Of a stretch of 57,108 bases of DNA, positions 1 to 8,245 are shown one piece after another. The number at the start of each line of letters is the position of its first letter. The first letter of the stretch is position 1. The position numbers and the translations under genes are program-made. Source of the DNA: CAZODA01 sp964578485. Its GTDB lineage: Bacteria; Bacteroidota; Bacteroidia; Bacteroidales; Marinilabiliaceae. The stretch covers positions 1-57,108 of the forward strand of contig CAZODA010000020.1 of assembly GCA_964578485.1 (NCBI GenBank). The letters run 5' to 3'. The notes under the pieces were generated by a model. The model saw only the letters and a list, made by a program, of their open reading frames with translations. It was not told where the DNA came from and did no database searches.

Positions 1-253
1 AGTGGTTAATGGTTTCACGCAAAGCGCAAAAGTCAATTACGAATTAAAAATTACGGGATTATCCACGAATTTATAGGCTTTCAGCCTTCAAATTCGTAAA
101 AAATTGCGATTATCGGTGACTTCATTCCTTCATTTGCTAATCAACTAATTATCTAATCTGCTAATTATCACATCAACTAATCAACTTATCACTCATCATT
201 CATAACTAATTTCACTGTTTACTGATGACTGATAACTGTTTACTGATAATAGT
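1..253. repeat. Left-edge intergenic repeat region
   Basis: This is non-coding, AT-rich sequence made of short reiterated words such as ctaattatc, actgatgactgataact and acgcaaagcgcaaa. A hairpin with arms acgaattt (65-72) and aaattcgt (90-97) encloses an inner aggct/agcct stem. The same word families recur near 53041-53480 and 56880-56960, partly in reverse complement, so this is a dispersed intergenic repeat family and not a gene. No MCE (mlaD) gene follows mlaF here, although that would be the expected neighbour. Confidence 0.6.
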
Positions 254-1006
254 TTATTTGTTTTCTTTAATTTTTTTAAAATATTTAGAGGCAAAAATAA
301 AATCATTCAGTTCTTTGTTGTCACTATGGAATATATCTTCACTGCTGCCTTCCCAATATTTTCTACCTTCGTGGATAAACATTATATGTTCGCCAATTCC
401 TAATACCGAATTCATATCGTGGGTGTTGATAATAGTTGTCATATTATATTCCTTGGTAATCTCTTGAACCAATTCATCAATAACAATGGCAGTACGGGGG
501 TCTAAACCTGAATTTGGTTCATCACACAAAAGATATTTAGGATTTAGTGCAATTGCTCTGGCAATTGCAACACGTTTTTGCATGCCACCACTAATTTCTG
601 AAGGGTAGAGGTGTCCAATATTTTTCAGATTTACTCTGCAAAGGCAAAAGTTGGCTCTATCTCTTCTTTCCTCCAAATTTTTATTTGTAAACATATCAAG
701 TGGGAAGCGTACATTTTCTTCTACTGTATATGAGTCGAAGAGTGCTGATCCTTGAAAGAGCATTCCGAGTTCTTGGCGTATTAATTTCTTTTCATTTTTA
801 CTCATTTTTGTAAAATCTCTTCCATCATAAAGTATTTGGCCATTATCAATCTCATGTAAGCCTGCTAATGATTTTAGGAAGACTGTTTTTCCTGATCCAC
901 TTTGTCCTATTATCAGGTTTGTTTGTCCTTCTTTGAATATTCCACCCACTTTATCGAGCACCAGATTTCCATCAAAGGATTTACTTATATCTACAACTTC
1001 TATCAT
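254..1006 (-). CDS. MlaF-type ABC transporter ATP-binding protein
   Basis: This is the ATPase subunit of an ABC transporter of the Mla/MCE phospholipid-transport type, expected on the cytoplasmic face of the inner membrane. The 250-residue protein has a Walker A motif GQSGSGKT near residue 35, the ABC signature SGGMQKR, and a Walker B region LLCDEPNSGLDP. The rest of the nucleotide-binding fold, including a switch His in NTHDMNS, is intact. Its start codon overlaps the end of the upstream permease gene by 4 bp, so the two are co-transcribed and translationally coupled. The closest family match is MlaF/Ttg2A, whose partners are MlaE and an MCE-domain protein. The MCE protein is not next to it here, so the substrate (lipid) is inferred from the family and the permease. 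Confidence 0.88.
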   Translation of the reverse strand: MIEVVDISKSFDGNLVLDKVGGIFKEGQTNLIIGQSGSGKTVFLKSLAGLHEIDNGQILYDGRDFTKMSKNEKKLIRQELGMLFQGSALFDSYTVEENVRFPLDMFTNKNLEERRDRANFCLCRVNLKNIGHLYPSEISGGMQKRVAIARAIALNPKYLLCDEPNSGLDPRTAIVIDELVQEITKEYNMTTIINTHDMNSVLGIGEHIMFIHEGRKYWEGSSEDIFHSDNKELNDFIFASKYFKKIKENK

Positions 1007-1743
1007 GTTAATAATATTTGAGTAAGAATTAAGTTGAAAAGTAAAATCTGCACACTGCTAACCACAACAGCTTTTGTACTTGATTGTCCAACTTCTAATG
1101 AACCACCTGAAACATTATATCCCCAATAGGCGGATATTGTAGTTATTAAAAAGGCAAAAACAACGGATTTAATTAAGGAATAAGTTATATAATAGGGGAC
1201 AAACAAATATTGAATGCCATAAATATATTCTTCGGATGGCACTACTCCTGTAACAACGCCTGCTATCCAACCGCCTATGATGCCAACACCCATACTTAAA
1301 AGTACCAAAAAAGGGATAAGTATTACCAGAGCAACAACTTTGGGTAATGCCAGATATCCTGCAGAATTGATACCCATGACATCGAGCACGTCAATTTGTT
1401 CGGATACACGCATAGTACCAATTTCAGAGGCTATATGAGAGCCTACCTTTCCTGCCATAATAAGGCTTACCATAGTACTTGAAAATTCCAAGATAATAGA
1501 ATCCCTTGCGGCTAATCCAATTGCATATTTCGGTATTATGGGTAAATCAATATTATAAGCAAACTGAAGGGTAATAACAGCTCCCATAAAAAATGAAACA
1601 ATAGCTATAATGCCTACGGAGCTGATACCGAGATTATCCATTTCTTTGACTACCTGACGATAAAAAACCCGAAATTTTATAGGCTTTTGGAAGACTTGTG
1701 CTAAAAAAATAAAATACCTTCCTAAATGAAAAAAAATATTCAT
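1003..1743 (-). CDS. MlaE-type ABC transporter permease
   Basis: This is the membrane permease partner of the adjacent ATPase, of the MlaE/YrbE (DUF140) family, which moves phospholipids between inner membrane and periplasm in proteobacteria. The 246-residue protein has about five hydrophobic segments and the family's conserved central part, including the stretch GKVGSHIASEIGTMRVSEQI and a following LDVMGIN. The gene is first of a two-gene unit. A candidate TAnnTTTG -7 element lies upstream at 1770-1777 on the minus strand. Family assignment is firm; the actual lipid and the direction of transport are not visible from the sequence. Confidence 0.88.
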   Translation of the reverse strand: MNIFFHLGRYFIFLAQVFQKPIKFRVFYRQVVKEMDNLGISSVGIIAIVSFFMGAVITLQFAYNIDLPIIPKYAIGLAARDSIILEFSSTMVSLIMAGKVGSHIASEIGTMRVSEQIDVLDVMGINSAGYLALPKVVALVILIPFLVLLSMGVGIIGGWIAGVVTGVVPSEEYIYGIQYLFVPYYITYSLIKSVVFAFLITTISAYWGYNVSGGSLEVGQSSTKAVVVSSVQILLFNLILTQILLT

Positions 1744-1769
1744 AAAAATCTTATATATCGTACATATTA

Positions 1770-1777
1770 CAAATTTA
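1770..1777 (-). promoter_or_regulatory. Candidate -7 element for mlaEF
   Basis: Read on the minus strand this is TAAATTTG, matching the Bacteroidetes -7 consensus TAnnTTTG. It lies 26 bp before the mlaE ATG. No convincing -33 TTG box was confirmed. Confidence 0.4.
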
Positions 1778-2004
1778 CTTTAAAGCTGCTTTATTCACAA
1801 ATTGGATGATTTTCTCAGCTTAATTTCCAATTAAATACACTAAACAAAAATATTATCTATAAGAGATAAAATATAGTACAATTTAATGATTGAAATTTTT
1901 AAAGCAGCTTTTTTAGGCGCTATAATTTAACAGTTGCACAGCAAGGTAGTAAAATAGCTTATAAATTGAGCTTCGATTTAAGATATTAAGCCTGTACATT
2001 AGCA

Positions 2005-2042
2005 ACAATTAGAGTGTTAACAAAAATTAACACTCTAATTGT
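2005..2042. promoter_or_regulatory. Perfect 16-bp inverted repeat
   Basis: The arms acaattagagtgttaa (2005-2020) and ttaacactctaattgt (2027-2042) are exact reverse complements separated by a 6-nt loop. The site lies in a divergent intergenic region where no terminator is needed for either flanking gene. It may be an operator or the terminator of an unannotated small transcript. The arms are AT-rich and no U-tract follows directly. Confidence 0.5.
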
Positions 2043-2227
2043 GTTTATAATAATATATTCATAGCTCTTATAGATTTGAAATAAATCACATAATTTTCAG
2101 TTTTATTATTAAAGAGAATATAAAGTACTTTTTTCAGTGTAATGATTAGAGAAAATAATCCGTATTATTTCTGATGATTATTTCTTTGCTGATAAAAGCT
2201 GCCTTATTTTATTTAAATATTAATATT

Positions 2228-3319
2228 ATGACAAAAGAAAACACTTATTGTATTATTATGGCCGGTGGGATAGGGAGTAGGTTTTGGCCTTTGAGTAAAA
2301 ACTCAACACCCAAGCAATTTCTTGATATCTTAGGAACTGGGAAAAGTCTTATAAGGCATACTTATGATCGTTTTTTACCTGTATGTAAGGCCGAAAATTT
2401 TATAATAGTAACAAGTTCCGATTATAAAGAGCAGGTACTTGAGCAAATTCCGGAATTAAAGGATGAGCAGATATTATTAGAGCCGTTTAGGCGGAATACT
2501 GCACCATGTATTGCTTATGCAAATTCATTAATAAAAAGTAAAAATAAAGATGCACATATAGTGGTAACACCTGCGGATCATTTGATTATTCATGAAAAGA
2601 AATTTCATAAGGTAATAAAAAAGGGTTTAGAGTTTGTGTCTGGAAAAGATGTGTTGCTAACGCTTGGTATAAAGCCTAATCGTCCCGAGACAGGATATGG
2701 CTACATTCAGGTAGAAGAAACAAGTGATAAAATGCCATCCTCTTTTAGCAAGGTTAAAACTTTTACTGAAAAGCCAAATTCTGAATTGGCTAAAGTGTTT
2801 TTTGAAAGTGGTGAATTCTTTTGGAATAGTGGGATTTTTATTTGGAGTTTAAGTGCAATAGAAAGTGCTTTTGTTTCATTTTTACCTGAGGTCCAAAGTC
2901 TTTTCGATAAATTATACAGCGATCCTGATATTCAGGATTTCGATAAGGCCTTAAACGAAACTTATATGGAATGTAAAAATATATCTATCGACTATGGGAT
3001 AATGGAAAAAGCCTCCAATGTATTTGTGCAGACGGTGGATTTTGGCTGGTCAGATTTGGGTACATGGTCATCATTATATGAATATTCGGCAAGGGATAAA
3101 AAAAATAATGCAGTAATAAGTGGAAATGTTTTGTTATATGATACAAATAACAGCATAGTTAATGTTCCTGAAAAAAAGGTTGTGGTTATTCAAGGGCTTA
3201 ATAATTTTATTGTTGTTGATTCCGGTGATGCACTATTAATTTGCCCAAAAGAAAATGAACAACAAATAAGACAGTTTACAGCAGATATTAAGACAGAATT
3301 TGGAGATAGCTCACTATAA
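2228..3319 (+). CDS. manC: Mannose-1-phosphate guanylyltransferase
   Basis: The enzyme makes GDP-mannose from GTP and mannose 1-phosphate, feeding polysaccharide and GDP-fucose synthesis in the cytoplasm. The nucleotide-binding signature MAGGIGSRFWPLS sits about 10 residues from the chosen start, followed by the conserved TPKQFL and later FTEKP and FFWNSGIF. The frame is open from an ATG at 2174, but the ATG at 2228 gives the usual N-terminus directly before the signature, so I chose it (363 residues). The protein stops after the transferase domain and has no C-terminal phosphomannose isomerase domain, the usual single-domain form in Bacteroidota. A strong hairpin terminator follows immediately. 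It may serve the glycan genes elsewhere in the window. Confidence 0.9.
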   Translation: MTKENTYCIIMAGGIGSRFWPLSKNSTPKQFLDILGTGKSLIRHTYDRFLPVCKAENFIIVTSSDYKEQVLEQIPELKDEQILLEPFRRNTAPCIAYANSLIKSKNKDAHIVVTPADHLIIHEKKFHKVIKKGLEFVSGKDVLLTLGIKPNRPETGYGYIQVEETSDKMPSSFSKVKTFTEKPNSELAKVFFESGEFFWNSGIFIWSLSAIESAFVSFLPEVQSLFDKLYSDPDIQDFDKALNETYMECKNISIDYGIMEKASNVFVQTVDFGWSDLGTWSSLYEYSARDKKNNAVISGNVLLYDTNNSIVNVPEKKVVVIQGLNNFIVVDSGDALLICPKENEQQIRQFTADIKTEFGDSSL

Positions 3320-3360
3320 AAAAGAGTAGAGACGCGAATAATCGCGTCTCTACTCTTTTT
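3319..3360. terminator. Bidirectional hairpin terminator between manC and gldN
   Basis: An 18-bp perfect stem runs from aaaaagagtagagacgcg (3319-3336) to cgcgtctctactcttttt (3343-3360) with loop aataat. The flanking A and T runs give a U-tract on both strands, so it can end both the manC and the gldKLMN transcripts. The core word TAGAGACGCG is also a common dispersed-repeat sequence in this phylum. Confidence 0.8.
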
Positions 3361-3402
3361 TAAAATATTTTCAACATTGAAAAAACAAGATGTCAGCAGG
3401 TT

Positions 3403-4257
3403 TTAGAACTCCCACAGATCGTGCTCGAAGGTAGATATTTCATCATGCACACGTTGTGATTCTAACATTGCTTCTACACCAACTGCATAATCTTCGATAC
3501 GTCTGTTTTCGTGCATATTTGATTCCTGCACTATGAAGCTGTCGAAATACCGTTTAATGAAAACATCGTCAAAAGATCTTCTTTGCGCATCGTTTCTTGG
3601 ATTAAACACTTCGTTTCTTGCAAATAAGTCGCGTGCTTCCGGGAAATTAATCCAGAAAGTTTGTCTTTTCACAACTTCACCCGCTTCATTAAGGTATTCA
3701 CGTATAGGGCATATTCCAATTATTCTTACATCCATTCGTGAATAGGTTTTATCAAAGAACCATTCTTCTTTCACCATAATTTGCACAACCTCATCTACTC
3801 TAATATCTGTAGTAATTTCTACTTCCTCCATGAGTTCCGTTTCGGGATTAAAGACCTCTGTTAGTTCGGTTATTGCTCCCATGGCTTCATTTACATCATC
3901 GATACTAACCTGCACTCTGAATTCGTCATCGGCAACAGAATAGGCGGGAAGACCTTCATACTGGATACCATGTAATAGCAGGCTCACCAAGCTATACCTG
4001 TCGTCGGCAGGTTTTGTAGGATAATATAAGGACATATTAATTTTCTCACGCAGGTCGATAATTCTCCATATCCTTTTTGACCATATCACATCTGCTTCCC
4101 TGATTGAAGGATATGGTATAGGGCGTATGTTGTTGATATGTTCCTTGTCGAACAAATGATTTGATGGCTGATTAGCTCTTTGGGCGACTATTTCGCCCGG
4201 AAAGAACATCAATCCAAAAACAAATAAACTTATTAAAATAAATCCCTGTTTTTTCAT
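3403..4257 (-). CDS. gldN: Type IX secretion/gliding protein GldN (PorN)
   Basis: This is a periplasmic component of the type IX secretion system that forms the ring complex with the lipoprotein GldK under the outer membrane. The 284-residue protein starts with a signal peptide (MKKQGFILISLFVFGLMFFP, cleavage near residue 25). It has family-typical stretches such as DVIWSKRIWRIIDLREKIN and a C-terminal region rich in charged residues. It is last in the series porP-gldK-gldL-gldM-gldN, 32 bp downstream of gldM, and is followed by the shared terminator. The position and the size close to PorN/GldN make the call secure. Confidence 0.92.
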   Translation of the reverse strand: MKKQGFILISLFVFGLMFFPGEIVAQRANQPSNHLFDKEHINNIRPIPYPSIREADVIWSKRIWRIIDLREKINMSLYYPTKPADDRYSLVSLLLHGIQYEGLPAYSVADDEFRVQVSIDDVNEAMGAITELTEVFNPETELMEEVEITTDIRVDEVVQIMVKEEWFFDKTYSRMDVRIIGICPIREYLNEAGEVVKRQTFWINFPEARDLFARNEVFNPRNDAQRRSFDDVFIKRYFDSFIVQESNMHENRRIEDYAVGVEAMLESQRVHDEISTFEHDLWEF

Positions 4258-4289
4258 TGCTATATTTTTTAAATTTCTAATACTTTCTT

Positions 4290-5840
4290 TTAATCTATCG
4301 TTAAAGATATTGATCCAAGGCTTCTGGTTCTTCCGTCGGGTCCAACAGCTCTAATATCATCAATAAAAACATTCTGTCCTCTTGTTGTTCCACGTATCAA
4401 CTCTTTCTGTTCCTCGGTAAACATGTTGGATGTTGACCTGGCATCGACCATATATCCTCTTTGAAGAGTTTGAACTCTAAACTGAGTAACACGGAAAGAA
4501 AGGTCGAAATCAAAATTTTCCATATCTGCCACAATACCCATTTGTGCCAGCAGTATTTGTCGTGCAATTGTCCCTCCACTAATTCCGTGAACTTTTGCTA
4601 CCGGGTTAGGCACTCTGTTAATTCTGAAAGGACGGCTTCCAAGATTTTGCCTGCGTCCATTAATTTCAGTAGCAACAGTAACTATTGATTCTCTTCCTGC
4701 AGATTGGTCGTTTGGTTTAACTATATATTCATTTCCTCTTCGTGTGTAGGTAGCATTACTGATAGTTACCCTTAAATTTTCACTGGGAACACCGGGGGCA
4801 GAAATCTCAACCGGATTGTCAACTCCTTCATAAAACACATTCATTTTGGTTGGAGAAACTACAACACTCGGTTGTGCCACTAAAAAGCTACCTGTTACAT
4901 CTTCTGTTCTTGGGGTTCCATCGGGCCCCATTATGGTAATTGTACCGCTCCAGTTCTGTGGGCCTATTCTGTTGGCCGGAAGCCTGAGCAGGCCTTTTCC
5001 ATCACGGGTATCTAATTTTTGTCCGTTTACAATAACTGTCGGGGGATCTGTATCATCATAAGCAGCCATCATAATGTCGGCTTTATATTCATCCCCTTGA
5101 ATTACATAATTTGAGTTAGGAATAACAAGAGGTTCAATACGGTTAAACTTAAATGAATCCTCATCAACTCTCATATACAAACGTCTGACAACATCAGCTT
5201 CCATATTCCGAATGTCGGCTTGTATTTGGCTTAAAATCGCTAAGGTCCCGGCCATTGGTACATAATTAAATTTCTTGTACTCCCACGACAGCTGAACCCC
5301 GTCTTGTACCGGAGGATCCTCAGTATTTAAAATTACCTTTATTCTGTTAACAAATGCTGTGTCTTCTTTAACTATAGTGATAAGGAAATCACGATAATCG
5401 TTAATATTTTGTTTTAATTCTGCACTTCTTCTTAGTCCGGTAGGATCAGACAAAAGTACTTGCCCAACCACAATAGTGTTTTCCAGTCCTTTATAATCAT
5501 CAAGAGTTGCCTCTTCTCCGGCTAAAGTAAAAACCAACAACTCTTTTATTTCCTGTATAAACTTTACCAGACTATCTGCTTGTTGCTTAACCTCCATAGC
5601 TTGATGGTAATGATCTCCAACACGGGTTGGATTCAGATTATAAGCGGCACCAAAATCGTAGTACATTTCTTCATTTTTCAATTCTACCGATTCTTTTGCC
5701 TGGAGAATACTCCGATCAACAAGCACAAAAGCATTTAAAAGCTCTGCTGAAACGTTCAATGCAAGCATTACTGTTAAAAAAAGATACATCATTCCGATCA
5801 TCTTTTGTCTTGGCGTTTCAGGACAGTTCGCACCAGCCAT
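4290..5840 (-). CDS. gldM: Type IX secretion motor subunit GldM (PorM)
   Basis: This is the periplasm-spanning shaft of the GldLM proton-driven motor that energises type IX secretion and gliding. The 516 residues equal the length of P. gingivalis PorM. The N-terminus MAGANCPETPRQKM precedes a single membrane helix (about residues 14-36), with Arg11 matching the conserved charged residue of the motor interface. The remainder is a long periplasmic region of helical and Ig-like domains (GldM N and C parts), including the stretch GKGLLRLPANRIGP in the middle. It lies between gldL (33 bp upstream) and gldN. Nothing is missing or truncated. Confidence 0.93.
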   Translation of the reverse strand: MAGANCPETPRQKMIGMMYLFLTVMLALNVSAELLNAFVLVDRSILQAKESVELKNEEMYYDFGAAYNLNPTRVGDHYHQAMEVKQQADSLVKFIQEIKELLVFTLAGEEATLDDYKGLENTIVVGQVLLSDPTGLRRSAELKQNINDYRDFLITIVKEDTAFVNRIKVILNTEDPPVQDGVQLSWEYKKFNYVPMAGTLAILSQIQADIRNMEADVVRRLYMRVDEDSFKFNRIEPLVIPNSNYVIQGDEYKADIMMAAYDDTDPPTVIVNGQKLDTRDGKGLLRLPANRIGPQNWSGTITIMGPDGTPRTEDVTGSFLVAQPSVVVSPTKMNVFYEGVDNPVEISAPGVPSENLRVTISNATYTRRGNEYIVKPNDQSAGRESIVTVATEINGRRQNLGSRPFRINRVPNPVAKVHGISGGTIARQILLAQMGIVADMENFDFDLSFRVTQFRVQTLQRGYMVDARSTSNMFTEEQKELIRGTTRGQNVFIDDIRAVGPDGRTRSLGSISLTID

Positions 5841-5873
5841 AATTCAAATTTCTATTGTTTCTGATTAAGGATA

Positions 5874-6842
5874 TTATTTATTACCTCCAACACTCATAGC
5901 ACTCAGCATATTACCATAGATAACATTGAGCTCTCCAAGAGTTTTTGTTAGATTGGCTACTTCTTGTTTATACGTACGGGTGTCGGGTACCGACTCTTCC
6001 ATTTGTTTGCTTATCTCGTCAAGGCTCTTAGTGAGCTTCTGAGATGATTGAACTTGCTCATTAATACTTGAGAGTTGAAGCTCATAAATAGAATTAATAG
6101 CCGACAACTGTTGATTTGCTTTGGAAAGCTCTTCTGTATATTTTATACTGTCAGCGGTTGTTTTTTCAACCTGATTTGCCATTGTCTCCCCAAGGGTTTG
6201 GTAGGCACTGATCAAGCGCTCTCCACTTTCGTTTAATGTGTCAACAAATGAATCACCACTTTTTGTGAGATTATCCGAAAATTGTGCTCCACTATCTGAA
6301 ACAGCTTTGGCTGTATTTATGAAACTATTTGAAAGAGTTTCTGCCGATGATCCTAACTGTGATTGTGTGTTTGAAAATTCACCAACCTTGTTGGATGCTG
6401 TTTTCATGGCCTGAAGGTAAGCTTCGGTTGCCATTGAAGCATCGCTGATATCGGAGAGACTACTTGCTGTATGGGACAATTTTTTAATGCCTTCACTAAG
6501 TTTTTCAACTGTTGATACATCAATGTTTCCACTTTGCACCAATGCAGCCAATTCGCTTCCACCACCTCCGCCTCCTCCAAGGCTCCTGGTTTCACGAGGC
6601 TCAAGGCCTACGAGCTCAGGATAAACAAGACTCCAGTCAGGCATCTCGTGAGGAGGCTCAAAAGCTGAAAGGAAGAAAATTAAAGACTCGGTTCCAAGCC
6701 CGGCTATCAACATAAAGTTCGCTCCAGGCCAATGCAAAATTTTAAACAATGCACCCATGATTACTACTGAAGCCCCAAAGCCATATACTTTCGACATTAT
6801 TTTTTTATAGGCAGGACTTGCAAAAAAACCACTTCCACTCAT
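5874..6842 (-). CDS. gldL: Type IX secretion motor subunit GldL (PorL)
   Basis: This is the inner-membrane stator subunit of the T9SS/gliding motor. The 322-residue protein has two adjacent membrane helices (about residues 19-37 and 42-60). The second contains Glu52 in GLGTESLIFF, the position of the conserved membrane glutamate thought to conduct protons in GldL. A glycine run (seven Gly, near residue 90) links the membrane part to a long cytoplasmic helical region rich in Ser, Gln and Lys. It sits between gldK (29 bp upstream) and gldM. The assignment rests on membrane topology, the TM2 glutamate and operon order. Confidence 0.92.
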   Translation of the reverse strand: MSGSGFFASPAYKKIMSKVYGFGASVVIMGALFKILHWPGANFMLIAGLGTESLIFFLSAFEPPHEMPDWSLVYPELVGLEPRETRSLGGGGGGGSELAALVQSGNIDVSTVEKLSEGIKKLSHTASSLSDISDASMATEAYLQAMKTASNKVGEFSNTQSQLGSSAETLSNSFINTAKAVSDSGAQFSDNLTKSGDSFVDTLNESGERLISAYQTLGETMANQVEKTTADSIKYTEELSKANQQLSAINSIYELQLSSINEQVQSSQKLTKSLDEISKQMEESVPDTRTYKQEVANLTKTLGELNVIYGNMLSAMSVGGNK

Positions 6843-6871
6843 AATTATTTTTTCTTTAGTGGGCTAACAAA

Positions 6872-8200
6872 TTAATTTCCAATATAACTTCTAACACATC
6901 TGAATCCAATAAATGACTTGGCTGTATCCTGGTACTCATAAGTACGGGTACTGTTTTGTAGGAAAAAGCCTATGTCTTTCCAAGATCCACCTCTGATGAC
7001 TTTACGTTTCATAACATGATGATCGCCCGGCAATGCATTATATTTATAATCGGGGCTGATATCATGCATAAAACTGTATGAGGATTCATCATAGGCACTG
7101 GACGTCCATTCGGCAACATTCCCGGCCATATCATATAAACCAAAATCATTGGGAGAAAACGATGCAACCGACATGGTGTACATGCCACCATCATCTCCGT
7201 ATCGACCTCTGAGAGGTTTGAAATTGGCAAGGAAACAACCTTGATCATTCCTTGTATATAATCCACCCCATGGATAAACATTACTGTTTAATCCTCCACG
7301 TGCAGCATATTCCCATTCAGTTTCACTTGGTAAACGGTAGTCCATTACTTCAGGTTGACCTTTTGAACGTAAAAAGTTATTTAGAAGTTGAGTTCTCCAT
7401 ATACAAAAGGCTGTTGCCTGTTTCCATGTTACACCCACAACAGGATATTCATCGAAGCCTGGATGCCAAAAATACTTTTCAGTCCAAGGTTCATTAAAAG
7501 AATAAGTGAAATCGGCCAACCATACAAGCGTATCAGGATAAACATTTACTCTGTCTTTCATGATAAAAGCTGAACGATCGTTAATTTCAATCTCTTCGCC
7601 AAATTGATTATATACTACACCCTCGTAACTGTTTGTTTCGAAATTGTAACGGTTGGTCCGTTTTGCAGCTTGTTGCAAATCAACCCATTCATAATCATAA
7701 TTTAATTGACGCGTATCTACTTCTTTCCTACGGAAAAACCTTTCATGCTCCGGAAGAAATAAATCTTCGAGTACTTCTGCATATTCTTCGTTATTCCATT
7801 GAAGCCTGGTTCGCCAGTTAAGGAAAGGAGGATCTACAATATTACCAAATCTGTCCTCAGATATTAAGAACTCATCAAATTGCTCGCCAAGCATCCTGCG
7901 TGCAATACTGTCACGCACCCAGTAAACAAATTGACGATATTTGGTGTTGGTAATTTCTGTTTCATCCATCCAAAATGAGGGAATAGAAACAGTCCTGACT
8001 TCAGTAGTTAATGAACCTGTAATGTCCTGATCGTTTAATCCCAGGGTTAAACTACCTTGTGGAACAAATAACATCCCATAAGGTTCAGGTTCATAAAATG
8101 ACGCACGACGTGCAACTCCAACAAGTTCACCATTTCCGGATTTACCACATCCGTATAAAATTGTGAGTAAAATGAAACCAAGGGCAAGTATTTTCTTCAT
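6872..8200 (-). CDS. gldK: Type IX secretion/gliding lipoprotein GldK (PorK)
   Basis: This outer-membrane lipoprotein of the T9SS builds the periplasmic ring with GldN. The 442-residue protein starts with MKKILALGFILLTILYGC, a lipobox ending at Cys18. The body is a formylglycine-generating-enzyme-like (FGE-sulfatase/SUMF1) domain, seen in motifs such as FWMDETEITNTKYRQFV, YRLPSETEWEYAARGG, DMAGNVAEWTSSAYD and a C-terminal IGFRCVRS. In GldK this fold is structural and not catalytic. It lies 45 bp downstream of the porP-like gene and heads the KLMN set, the same order as porPKLMN in P. gingivalis. Confidence 0.93.
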   Translation of the reverse strand: MKKILALGFILLTILYGCGKSGNGELVGVARRASFYEPEPYGMLFVPQGSLTLGLNDQDITGSLTTEVRTVSIPSFWMDETEITNTKYRQFVYWVRDSIARRMLGEQFDEFLISEDRFGNIVDPPFLNWRTRLQWNNEEYAEVLEDLFLPEHERFFRRKEVDTRQLNYDYEWVDLQQAAKRTNRYNFETNSYEGVVYNQFGEEIEINDRSAFIMKDRVNVYPDTLVWLADFTYSFNEPWTEKYFWHPGFDEYPVVGVTWKQATAFCIWRTQLLNNFLRSKGQPEVMDYRLPSETEWEYAARGGLNSNVYPWGGLYTRNDQGCFLANFKPLRGRYGDDGGMYTMSVASFSPNDFGLYDMAGNVAEWTSSAYDESSYSFMHDISPDYKYNALPGDHHVMKRKVIRGGSWKDIGFFLQNSTRTYEYQDTAKSFIGFRCVRSYIGN

Positions 8201-8245
8201 AGCTTATGGATATTCTTAAACTGTACTATATAAAATCTATATTTT

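Larger units (their letters stand above)
1744..2227. other. Divergent intergenic region mlaE / manC
   Basis: This 484-bp region separates divergently transcribed genes and shows no credible coding frame. It holds a candidate mlaE promoter element (1770-1777), a perfect 16-bp inverted repeat (2005-2042), and three copies of a short near-palindrome, AAAGC-T/A-GCTTT or a variant, at about 1781-1793, 1900-1912 and 2194-2206. The last copy sits 22 bp before the manC start. An in-frame ATG at 2174 would extend ManC by 18 residues, but that extension is not conserved-looking. Confidence 0.6.

Noticed and set aside
225..467. 80-codon plus-strand frame at the left edge
   Set aside because: It runs antisense through the end of the MlaF gene, which has all its ATPase motifs in the other strand.
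2174..2227. N-terminal extension of ManC from an upstream ATG
   Set aside because: The extra 18 residues are hydrophobic and precede the usual family start; the ATG at 2228 places the nucleotide-binding motif at the normal distance.
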